In this document: positions 6,296-13,610 of the stretch, in pieces
How the letters are laid out: each line of letters opens with the position of its first letter
Position numbering within the stretch: the stretch's first letter is position 1
IMG/VR virus record: IMGVR_UViG_3300029309_000365
Location: 1 to 22,958 of that record
Origin: a virus
Direction: 5' to 3' (one strand)
DNA: 22,958 nucleotides
Program-made: the position numbers and the translations under genes
Notes under the pieces: generated by a model
What the model saw: the letters and a program-made list of their open reading frames with translations, nothing else
Databases searched by the model: none
What the model was told of the DNA's origin: nothing

Positions 6296-7234
6296 TTATA
6301 CAGTTGGGTGATATAAAACTACATCACTACCAAAACCAACTTGGATACCTGCTGTAAATCTCAAAACAACTCTTACATTTTGTGAGCCATCTAAGTCAGC
6401 CATATCAATAACCTTTGCTTCGTTAGTATCGTTTAGTAAACCCGTTCCAAAATAAAGATTTGATTTTCTAGCCGCAACCATTGTGTTATCGCCCATACCT
6501 TTTGCAGTTACAACTGGTATGCCTTCAAAAGTTAAAGCACCATTTTGATACCACATAGAACCTTGAGCATTTACACCTGCTGCACCTAAGCCACTTGTAC
6601 CGAATCCGCCTAATGCTCTAACGTAAGCCTTAGCAACATTAGAAGATACATATAATAATAAATCTTCACTGCCATAAACCTTAGAATCGATAGCTGTAAC
6701 CACCTTGCCCATATCCTCAATTACGTTCGCGCTAGTCACTGCTTGACCACTGATATCGCTAACTGTACTATCAGCTGACAATAAATTAAAGAAACCATCA
6801 AATTGTCCTGCTGTTGCATTAGTACCATTCCATATGTTTGTTTCAATTCTTTGTGCTACTTTATCTGCAACGTGAGCCAATAAGAAATCTACAAAAGAAC
6901 TAGGTAGGTTATCGTGTACGCTAATGCCCATTTGAGCCGCATCCCAGTCACTTCTAAAGTCTTTCTTACATAATTGTAAGTTCACTTGAAATTCCTCAGG
7001 CTGAAGAATTTTTTCTGCTAATGTAAGCGTGCTTGTTGCATCGAAATCACACGTTGCATTTTTTACCAAATCATCTGATGTAGCACCTGTTTTTAAAACC
7101 TCTTTATATTTAATATTTGGTTTAATTGTGATTAAATCGTTTGCAAGTGTGCTACCTGATAAAAGACTCGCTGATATGTAACCTGCCGCCTTTTCCCCTG
7201 CATACGTTGTTGTAATACTAGTTGTTGTTGCCAT
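6296..7234 (-). CDS. Major capsid protein, HK97-like (312 aa)
   Basis: The gene has the length and sequence pattern of an HK97-fold capsid protein from Bacteroidota phages: a flexible Thr-rich N-terminus (MATTTSITTTYAGEKAAGYI); an N-arm and E-loop region with FDATSTLTLAEKILQPEEFQVNLQLCKKDFRSDW (about residues 63-96); a helical stretch LAHVADKVAQRIETNIWNGT (about 118-137); and a C-terminal A-domain with LTFEGIPVVTAKGMGDNTMVAARKSNLYFGTGLLND. It ends in a beta strand region (NVRVVLRFTAGIQVGFGSDVVLYHP). It follows the scaffold gene by five bases and is followed at once by a terminator, an arrangement suited to high expression. No N-terminal delta domain is fused, consistent with a separate scaffold. 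Confidence 0.85.
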   Translation of the reverse strand: MATTTSITTTYAGEKAAGYISASLLSGSTLANDLITIKPNIKYKEVLKTGATSDDLVKNATCDFDATSTLTLAEKILQPEEFQVNLQLCKKDFRSDWDAAQMGISVHDNLPSSFVDFLLAHVADKVAQRIETNIWNGTNATAGQFDGFFNLLSADSTVSDISGQAVTSANVIEDMGKVVTAIDSKVYGSEDLLLYVSSNVAKAYVRALGGFGTSGLGAAGVNAQGSMWYQNGALTFEGIPVVTAKGMGDNTMVAARKSNLYFGTGLLNDTNEAKVIDMADLDGSQNVRVVLRFTAGIQVGFGSDVVLYHPTV

Positions 7235-7239
7235 TTTAA

Positions 7240-7845
7240 TTAATTTTTAAATTTTTCTAAATTCTCAAGCACTCTGCTATACGTTGAATTTTTTTCTGTG
7301 TTAATATTTAACAGTTTTTTTAATTCTGTTTTTGATTCAGGTTTATGAACAATTGGTTTTGCCGCTGCTTCTGAAAGCTGTTCTTTTAGTTCAGCATTTT
7401 CTTCTTCTTGCTTAGACATTGTTTCCTTTTTTTCTTCAACCATTTTTTTTATTTCCTCTACTAATTTCTTAACTTCTGCAAGTTCTTCTTTAGTAGCATA
7501 TCTCATATCCTCTTTTTTTTCATCTTCTAAATCAGTTTCTGCTTCAACTTCTGCTGATGCTTCTTCTTTTTCTTCACCAATAGATACGATTTTGCCATCC
7601 TTAGCAACTAACACTTCAGAACTTTCTAAAGTATATGTGCCATCAGGTAGTGGTACTTTTTCATCATCAGTCACAATAAATACATCATTACCCTCACTCA
7701 TTGCTTCTGCTTCAATTACAGCACCATTTTCAAGTTTTGCTGTTGCTAACTCAACTGCTTTTACAGTTTCATTAGGTTTATCCTCAGACAATTCGATGCC
7801 CAATAGATTTTTTATGTCATTAATCATTTGTTGTGCGTTTTTCAT
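7240..7845 (-). CDS. Capsid scaffolding protein (201 aa)
   Basis: The N-terminal half carries a beta-rich module (KLENGAVIEAEAMSEGNDVFIVTDDEKVPLPDGTYTLESSEVLVAKDGKIVSIGEE, about residues 37-92). This is familiar from scaffolds encoded just before capsid genes in Bacteroidota phages. Next comes an acidic linker (EEASAEVEAETDLEDEKKED) and a long coiled coil (about 116-165, KEELAEVKKLVEEIKKMVEEKKE and on). The C-terminal basic helix (TELKKLLNINTEKNSTYSRVLENLEKF) would bind the capsid protein. Acidic, coiled-coil, non-enzymatic proteins in this position direct procapsid assembly and are then removed, probably by the protease encoded two genes upstream. The start at 7845 is supported by the CGTTATAT element. 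Confidence 0.75.
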   Translation of the reverse strand: MKNAQQMINDIKNLLGIELSEDKPNETVKAVELATAKLENGAVIEAEAMSEGNDVFIVTDDEKVPLPDGTYTLESSEVLVAKDGKIVSIGEEKEEASAEVEAETDLEDEKKEDMRYATKEELAEVKKLVEEIKKMVEEKKETMSKQEEENAELKEQLSEAAAKPIVHKPESKTELKKLLNINTEKNSTYSRVLENLEKFKN

Positions 7846-7849
7846 ATAG

Positions 7850-7857
7850 ATATAACG
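7850..7857 (-). promoter_or_regulatory. CGTTATAT start-site element (copy 2)
   Basis: On the minus strand CGTTATAT, then CTAT, then ATGAAA opens the scaffold gene. It occupies part of the 37-base gap after the Ig-repeat protein. Octamer and spacing are identical to the copies before 5190, 11836 and 19269, although the flanking bases differ (GGGTGT upstream here). Confidence 0.5.
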
Positions 7858-7882
7858 ACACCCCTAAAAAATTTTGCATTTA

Positions 7883-10240
7883 TTAACTCATAGATGTTAC
7901 AACACCACTAGCTAAAGCACCTGATGCACTTGTTGTAGAATAGTTACCATCAGGAAATGCAGTAACACTTTCTGACTGCCTAGTGAATTCATTAGCACCC
8001 TGACAAGTTGTAATCAATAATTTGTTATAAATAGTTGCACCTACTATACCCCCATCTACACCTGCTGATGTAAAGTTACAATAATCAACTATTGACTTAA
8101 CTCTAAATTGTCTAAATGTGCCTGACGGTCTATCTTGGTGTGACTGCACATCATTTGATGCAAATGTATCTGCTTCACTAGAACTATTTGGGCTAAAATA
8201 TAATGTGGCACTTGAACTATTAGCACAACCCCAACTTGTAGATGTACTGCCACTATCTGTAAATGTAGGGTTGTCTGTTCTACCTGATACTACCACTGGT
8301 GTTGTTTGTGAATGTAAAGTAGTACACCCTTTTAGTACTAAATCTTGGCTAATTGATGTACTACCATTTATTGTGGTGGTAATTCTATAAGTACTAAATT
8401 GTGTATAGTCTGCTGTAAAAGTCCATACCTTATGTATGTTGCCCGGTAATGCAGGTCTAGTAACATCACCTATTACACCACTTAAACTAGAACCACTATT
8501 TGCATAAATGCTTGTTACCGCAACACTGGCTAATACTTGTATTGTAGCTGTAGATGTACTAAGCAATAAATTACTTGCACTTGTATTAGGGTTTAAAAAG
8601 CTACTATATCCATAATTGTTAAAAGTAGGTGACTGGTCTACATTATTAAATCCAAAGGTAGTATTAACAAAGGCATCAAAATCAGGCTCGTTGCTATCTT
8701 GAACACTATCACTATCCCTATCTTCAAAAGCACCTGTATTTCTATTGTATTGTGCAAAGTTTGCATTGTGTACTCTACCACCTGATGTGTCAAATACAAG
8801 TGGGTTATTATCACTTAATGTACCTAACATACCTATTGTAAGTGTTGTTAGTGGTTGATTTGCAGTAGTTGTACACACTATATTAGACCCTGCATTAAAA
8901 AACCCACTAGGTGCTGTTATAGTTGCACTTAAAGTTCTTGATGTTACTGTATATACTATGCTATCAAAACTTGCAGGGCTAGTGCTTACAAGTGTGCCTA
9001 CATCAACTGTAGGTGCTGTTATAACTCCACCTGAACTAACAGCAAAACCACTTAGTGTAACATCAGAACAACTAAATGTAGGTGTTGCAGTTTGTGTTGC
9101 AGTAGTGGTACAGGTAATTGTAGAACCAGTATTAAAATAACCTGCTGGTACAGTAATGTTTACCGATAATGTTCTTGTTGTGTTTGTGTCTACAATGGCA
9201 AAACTGCTTGGTGAACTACTAGCAATTGTACCTGCACTTAGGCTAGGTAGTGTAATTACACCTGCTTGTGATACTGCAAACCCTGTTAATGTTACATCAC
9301 TACAGCTAAATGTAGGTGTTAATGGTTGTGTAGCAGTAGTTGTACAAGCAATAGAACTGCCTGAATTTAAAAATGTACTGGGTGCTGTTAAATTAACAGT
9401 CAATGTCCTACTTGTATTAGTACTTACTATTGCAAAACTAGATGGGCTTGTTGATGTAATAGTACCTACAGAACTACTTGGTGCAGTGACCACACCTGCT
9501 TGGCTAACTGCAAAGCCTGATAGTGTAGTGCTAGTACATTCATAAGTATCTCTTAATTGTGTTGCTGTTGTAGTACAAGTTATTGTGCTACCAGTATTAT
9601 GATAATTTGCAGGTACAGTAATTGTTAGTGTTAAAGTTTGTACAGTATCAGATGTAACAACTGCATAACTACTAGGGCTTTTTGTAAAGCTACAACTAAC
9701 ACCTGTACTTGTTACTGTTACTGTAGGGTCTGTAATAACACCTGCATCACTTATAGCAAAACCGCTAATTGTTAAATCACTACAAGTCAAACTTGGTGCA
9801 TTTTGGTTTGCTGTTAAAGTACATTCTAAAAAACTACCCTCATTTGCAAAACCTTGTGGTGCAATTAAAGTTGCAACAACACTTCTTTCTGTTGTAGTAG
9901 TAACTGTACTAAAACTTGTGGGGGTATAACTAACTAACTCAGCTGATGCTAAAGATAAACTTGTAGCACCTGTATCACTTACTGTAAAAGTTGCACTGAC
10001 ATCACTACAAGTAAAATTAGTTGCATTAGAATTATTAAGCAATACTTGTTGGGTGTTTGTTTGTGTAACAGAATTACTTTTATTTTGCCCTGCTACTACA
10101 GAATATTCATTTGTATTTTGACCAACTAAAGAACCTATGCCTTGATTTAGTATTAAACCTTTACAACATTCCTTTTTATATGTGTTATCTTCACACAAAC
10201 ACGCCCTATTCCCTCCAATAGGTGATGTAGTTCTTTGCAT
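7883..10240 (-). CDS. Ig-like repeat virion protein, putative head decoration or fibre (785 aa)
   Basis: The N-terminus has a Cys cluster (C14, C16, C25, C26 in ACLCEDNTYKKECCKG) followed by LILNQGIGSL, an opening seen in structural proteins of marine Bacteroidota phages. Residues about 77-462 are five tandem Ig-like repeats of about 72-80 residues. Each runs TCSD(V/L)T-SGFAVS-AGVIT, a Ser-rich centre, RTLxVxxTxPxGF-NxGS, and ends CTTTATQ. Each repeat keeps one Cys near the start and one near the end (78/140, 153/222, 235/299, 313/377, 391/456). The C-terminal region (about 465-785) is non-repetitive and includes FDTSGGRVHNANFAQYN, a calcium-loop-like DRDSDSVQDSNEPDFDAF segment (508-524), and a final domain with YCNFTSAGVDGGIVGATIYNKLLITTCQGA. 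Surface-exposed Ig domains on phage capsids and tails often bind host or mucus glycans. Its place between protease and scaffold suggests a head-surface protein, but this is inferred. Confidence 0.6.
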   Translation of the reverse strand: MQRTTSPIGGNRACLCEDNTYKKECCKGLILNQGIGSLVGQNTNEYSVVAGQNKSNSVTQTNTQQVLLNNSNATNFTCSDVSATFTVSDTGATSLSLASAELVSYTPTSFSTVTTTTERSVVATLIAPQGFANEGSFLECTLTANQNAPSLTCSDLTISGFAISDAGVITDPTVTVTSTGVSCSFTKSPSSYAVVTSDTVQTLTLTITVPANYHNTGSTITCTTTATQLRDTYECTSTTLSGFAVSQAGVVTAPSSSVGTITSTSPSSFAIVSTNTSRTLTVNLTAPSTFLNSGSSIACTTTATQPLTPTFSCSDVTLTGFAVSQAGVITLPSLSAGTIASSSPSSFAIVDTNTTRTLSVNITVPAGYFNTGSTITCTTTATQTATPTFSCSDVTLSGFAVSSGGVITAPTVDVGTLVSTSPASFDSIVYTVTSRTLSATITAPSGFFNAGSNIVCTTTANQPLTTLTIGMLGTLSDNNPLVFDTSGGRVHNANFAQYNRNTGAFEDRDSDSVQDSNEPDFDAFVNTTFGFNNVDQSPTFNNYGYSSFLNPNTSASNLLLSTSTATIQVLASVAVTSIYANSGSSLSGVIGDVTRPALPGNIHKVWTFTADYTQFSTYRITTTINGSTSISQDLVLKGCTTLHSQTTPVVVSGRTDNPTFTDSGSTSTSWGCANSSSATLYFSPNSSSEADTFASNDVQSHQDRPSGTFRQFRVKSIVDYCNFTSAGVDGGIVGATIYNKLLITTCQGANEFTRQSESVTAFPDGNYSTTSASGALASGVVTSMS
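8855..10012 (-). repeat. Five tandem Ig-like coding repeats
   Basis: Five in-frame units of roughly 215-240 bases encode the Ig-like domains at about residues 77-146, 151-228, 234-305, 311-383 and 389-462. Units 3, 4 and 5 are most alike in protein sequence (GFAVSQAGV/GFAVSSGGV, SPSSFAIV, GSTITCTTTATQ). The first is the most divergent. The pattern suggests growth by internal duplication. Confidence 0.7.
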
Positions 10241-11836
10241 TTATTTTGGTTTTTTTGGGTGTTTACTAGGTAATAAATCAAAATCTCCTGTATAATTTTT
10301 ATTTTGTGGTCTGCCGTTTTTTACTAAATATAAAAAGGCATTAACTCTTGCTTGTGCCCAAGCTGTAGCACTTTTAATTCTTGGTGAATGACTTACATTA
10401 AATGCCCCCATACCTCTTTGATAAACAGCCCTTAGCATACCAACAGTTACACCATATCCTAATTTTTTCTTGTACCTTTCGTTAAATTCATCAGCTTTTT
10501 TTTGTAAAACTTTTTCATCCCTTTCTGTTACTTTAGCACTTCTTGTATTACCTGCATTACCTTTTGCTGTGCCTTTGCCTTTAGGATTTCTGTTTGGTGT
10601 ATCACCTTTTGGTGCTTTAGGTGATTTTCTTATGCCACCTCTTTCACCAATTTCAGCCATTTTTACACATTTGTGTTTTTGATAATCTTTTTTATAACCT
10701 TTTGGGCATTTGTATTTTTTAAATTTTTCAACACTCATTTTATGTTTTTCACAAGCCATATACCATTTTTTGCCATCTAGTTCGTGAATATGAAAACCAT
10801 TGCAACCAATATCTTTAGCCGCTTTCATAGCAGGTTCAACAGTGCTATAAGCTAATCTGTTATCTATAATAGCAAATTTATCACTTATAACTTTAGTCAC
10901 ACTTTCTTCCTGTAATTCCTCTAAATCTTTTAATTTTTTTTCAGCCCATCTTTTACCTGCTAAACCACCCCATAGTAAATAAGAAATTGTACCACAAGCA
11001 TCAGGTTTGTCAGGGTTATAATAAGTTTCAGCCCTACTTAAAAAACTATACATTCTTTTAATTGTTTCTAAAGTCACCTTACCTTTTTTGGCTAAAGTGG
11101 ATGCCCTAACTTTACCTACTTGTGTAGCACATTTATTTTCAACTTTAGCATTTAAATCTATACCCCTTTGTGCATTATTAGAAACAGCATCAGGGTAATC
11201 ATTGTAACTTTGTAAAGTAATTTTATCATCACTTATTATTGATTTTAATTGCTTTACTATGTGTATTCTTTCTTGTTCTTCAATTTCAGAAAGTTCATCT
11301 TTTACACCTTTGTCTTGTGGTTTCTCAAATTTATCTGCAAAATAACCCTCAATACTAAAACCTTTTACCATACCTGTTTTTACAAACTCATTCCATACTT
11401 TATCTGAATTTACTTTTACAGCACCCACCCAAGTGCCTAGTGGTAAATCCATATCATACATTCTTGTTTTGTCGTGTAACTTGTCCTCAACTATCCAACT
11501 TTCTACAAGTGTTAACCCTTTAAGTGTGTGTTGGTGTTCTAGTGTTGTATTGTTTTGGTTACCTGCTGTAAGGAATTTTTGACTCGCTTTTTTTACTGTA
11601 TCACGACTAAAATATATATAATATTCTTGGTCACCTGCTTTTCTATAAATAGGTTTGTTGGGTACAAGTAAAGCACCAATAAGTAATCGTTGGTCTTTAT
11701 CTACCTCTGCTAATTTAAATTCTTTGTTTTTTAAAGCAACAAAATCTTCTTGTATGGCAGGTGATTCCACCAGTGATATTGCTTCAATACCATTTAGTTC
11801 ATCATTTTCATCAATGATTAGTTCTACTATTTTCAT
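10241..11836 (-). CDS. Prohead protease-like (XkdF/S78-type) multidomain protein (531 aa)
   Basis: Residues 1-170 look like an XkdF-like putative prohead protease: MKIVELIIDE..GIEAISLVESPAI, LLIGALLVPNKPIYR (51-65), YYIYFSRDTVKKASQKFL (72-89), TTLEHQHTLKGLTLVESWIVEDK (97-119), and WNEFVKTGMVKGFSIEGYF (148-166). H101 or H103 and S161 are candidate catalytic residues. Three more modules follow. Residues 210-305 hold YNDYPDAVSNNAQRGIDLN and ACGTISYLLWGGLAGKRWAE, a recurrent marine-phage domain. Residues 342-395 hold a Cys/His-rich segment (GFHIHELDGKKWYMACEKH; C362, H365, C377, C390). Residues 441-526 resemble DUF5824 (KKADEFNERY, GMLRAVYQRGMGAFN, AQARVNAFLYLVKNG). The start is marked by the CGTTATAT element; the stop abuts the next ATG. 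The protease role would be scaffold and capsid maturation; the roles of the added modules are unknown. Confidence 0.7.
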   Translation of the reverse strand: MKIVELIIDENDELNGIEAISLVESPAIQEDFVALKNKEFKLAEVDKDQRLLIGALLVPNKPIYRKAGDQEYYIYFSRDTVKKASQKFLTAGNQNNTTLEHQHTLKGLTLVESWIVEDKLHDKTRMYDMDLPLGTWVGAVKVNSDKVWNEFVKTGMVKGFSIEGYFADKFEKPQDKGVKDELSEIEEQERIHIVKQLKSIISDDKITLQSYNDYPDAVSNNAQRGIDLNAKVENKCATQVGKVRASTLAKKGKVTLETIKRMYSFLSRAETYYNPDKPDACGTISYLLWGGLAGKRWAEKKLKDLEELQEESVTKVISDKFAIIDNRLAYSTVEPAMKAAKDIGCNGFHIHELDGKKWYMACEKHKMSVEKFKKYKCPKGYKKDYQKHKCVKMAEIGERGGIRKSPKAPKGDTPNRNPKGKGTAKGNAGNTRSAKVTERDEKVLQKKADEFNERYKKKLGYGVTVGMLRAVYQRGMGAFNVSHSPRIKSATAWAQARVNAFLYLVKNGRPQNKNYTGDFDLLPSKHPKKPK

Positions 11837-11840
11837 ATCT

Positions 11841-11848
11841 ATATAACG
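11841..11848 (-). promoter_or_regulatory. CGTTATAT start-site element (copy 3)
   Basis: On the minus strand CGTTATAT, then AGAT, then ATGAAA opens the protease-like gene. It occupies half of the 17-base gap after the tape-measure stop, leaving little room for a separate long promoter, so a translation role is as likely as a promoter role here. Confidence 0.5.
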
Positions 11849-11853
11849 TTAAA

Positions 11854-13479
11854 TTATCCAATACTTGCTGATTCTATAATATTTCTATCTAATGCTTGTG
11901 CTGTACTTACTTCATCTGACACTACAAATGCCTTTACTGGTTGTTGTTGTTGCCCTGCTATTGTTTCTGCTAATTGGTTTTCAGGTGCTTGTCCAACTAC
12001 ATTAAATGCAGGTGGTGTACTAGCAATTGTTGGTGCTGATACGCTTGGCGTACTACCACCAGTAGCACCCATTTGACTAGCTGACTGTTTTGCTTTTGCT
12101 ACAGCTTGTATCATACTTTTAGCAGTCATTGCTGCTTGTGCAACTGCTATTGCCGCAGGTATTGCATTTAAAGGTGGTGGTGCTGATGCAAATGCTTTAC
12201 CAATACCTTTAACACCATCTGCCGCTGCTTCTGTTGAACTCATACTTACTTTAGCTATCGCAGCTTTAGCATTAGCTATTTGTTCTTTTAAAATTAATGA
12301 CTGTTTAGCTAAAAATAATGCTTTACCTATTGCTGTTTCTGCACCTACTAATTCAGTAAATAAATCAAAGGTTTGATTTCTTGCATTTCTAATCGCTTCT
12401 TCATTAGCTATTGTTTCTTCTGCTTTTGTTTTTTCTAAATCAATACCCTCTTGTATTAATGAATTTTCATTTGTTAATTGTTCTGACCTAAACCCTGCAA
12501 CAGTTGCCCTAACATCTGCCATTTCCATTTCAGCATTAATTAAAGCTATTCTATTTTCTTCATTGTCATTTAATTCTTTATTAGCTTTTGCCGCATCAAG
12601 TGTAGCTTGTGCATTAGCTAACATTAATTTTTCTTGTTCATCTAATACTTCACCTAACCTTTTATTCGCTGCAATTCTATCTTCTATACTAGCTGAGGTA
12701 TCATCTCTTAGTTGCCTTTGTTTCTCAGCTTGTAAATCAAATTGTTGTAATAGCAAAGCGTTTTGTGCTTCAGCTACCCTTGCTGATTTATTAACCTCAG
12801 TTTGTGCTTTAGCTTGTTTTATTATTTCTGATGTATAACCTTTTGTAGCTTTTATTATTTTACTTGTAGTGTTTGCAACTTTATCTACAGAATTATCAAC
12901 ACCAGTTAAAATATCAACACTTTCCTTACCTGCTTGTTTTACATCTTCTAATGCACCTGTAAAATCACCTGAAAAAACTTTTTTAACAGCACTAGCTAAA
13001 AAACCTAAAGTGTCAAGTAAACTATTAAACCTTTCTGTTATATTGTCTTTTATAGACTGCCCAAAATCTTTTAATGAACCAACTGGGTCTTCAAATATAG
13101 CCTTAAAAAAATTCACTATATTTTGCCCTTGACCTATTACTAAATTAATAAAATCATTAAAAGCAATATTTAGTGCATTATTTGCAGTTGTAAAAAAATC
13201 AATAGCTGTTTGATTTCTTGTAAGTACATCAGCTAATTTAGCAAATGCCGCAACAGCTAAACCAATACCTGCTTTTTTTAGTGCATTACCAAAACCAGTA
13301 ACAGCTTTACCAACACCTCTAAAACCTTTACCAAGTGTATTAGTAAACTTATTACCTTTTTGTTGTGTTTGTGTTATTTCTTTATTAGTAGCTTTTAGCT
13401 TTTTATTTAAACCCTCAACTGATTTTAAAGCCTGACCTGTTGCTAAATCTAATTCTGCTTGTATTACTTTCTTTGCCAT
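11854..13479 (-). CDS. Tail tape-measure protein (541 aa)
   Basis: The protein is almost wholly helical. A basic, Gln/Lys-rich N-terminus (LNKKLKATNKEITQTQQKGNKF) leads to a hydrophobic segment (about residues 66-85, AGIGLAVAAFAKLADVL). Long coiled coils follow (about 215-360, including QAEKQRQLRDDTSASIEDRIAANKRLGEVLDEQEKL). The Ala-rich C-terminal region has the 'GKAFASAPPPLNAIPAAIAVAQAAMTAKSM' pattern found in tape-measure proteins of Bacteroidota phages, then a low-complexity end (GGSTPSVSAPTIASTPPAF, QQQQ). In siphophages the tape measure sets tail length at about 1.5 angstrom per residue; 541 residues would mean a short tail of about 80 nm (inference). It starts inside the end of a 48-aa gene. 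Unusually, the two large tail proteins precede it in transcription order. Confidence 0.75.
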   Translation of the reverse strand: MAKKVIQAELDLATGQALKSVEGLNKKLKATNKEITQTQQKGNKFTNTLGKGFRGVGKAVTGFGNALKKAGIGLAVAAFAKLADVLTRNQTAIDFFTTANNALNIAFNDFINLVIGQGQNIVNFFKAIFEDPVGSLKDFGQSIKDNITERFNSLLDTLGFLASAVKKVFSGDFTGALEDVKQAGKESVDILTGVDNSVDKVANTTSKIIKATKGYTSEIIKQAKAQTEVNKSARVAEAQNALLLQQFDLQAEKQRQLRDDTSASIEDRIAANKRLGEVLDEQEKLMLANAQATLDAAKANKELNDNEENRIALINAEMEMADVRATVAGFRSEQLTNENSLIQEGIDLEKTKAEETIANEEAIRNARNQTFDLFTELVGAETAIGKALFLAKQSLILKEQIANAKAAIAKVSMSSTEAAADGVKGIGKAFASAPPPLNAIPAAIAVAQAAMTAKSMIQAVAKAKQSASQMGATGGSTPSVSAPTIASTPPAFNVVGQAPENQLAETIAGQQQQPVKAFVVSDEVSTAQALDRNIIESASIG

Positions 13480-13610
13480 TTTAAATCTCTTTTAAATTTT
13501 CTAAATGCTTCTTTAATATTTTTTGGGTAAGCATATTTGCCCTTTGCTATTTTAATATTTTCTGTTTCATCATCTGCCAGTTTCAATATTTCTATAATTG
13601 TTTTTATCAT
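13464..13610 (-). CDS. Small gene between tail protein and tape measure (48 aa)
   Basis: This 48-codon ORF starts at 13610, sharing one base with the preceding stop (TAATG), and ends 16 bases inside the tape-measure gene. The peptide starts MIKTIIEILKLADDETENIK and ends in a basic helix (EAFRKFKRDLKWQRK). It fills the 130-base gap exactly, with the same overlap style as the neighbouring genes, so I regard it as real. No family is recognised. Its place immediately before the tape measure recalls small tail-assembly factors, but its sequence gives no functional clue. Confidence 0.65.
   Translation of the reverse strand: MIKTIIEILKLADDETENIKIAKGKYAYPKNIKEAFRKFKRDLKWQRK

Noticed and set aside
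9156-9545. Plus-strand frames opposite the Ig-like repeats
   Set aside because: They follow from the repeat's low-complexity Thr/Ser codons and repeat with the same period, so they are shadows.
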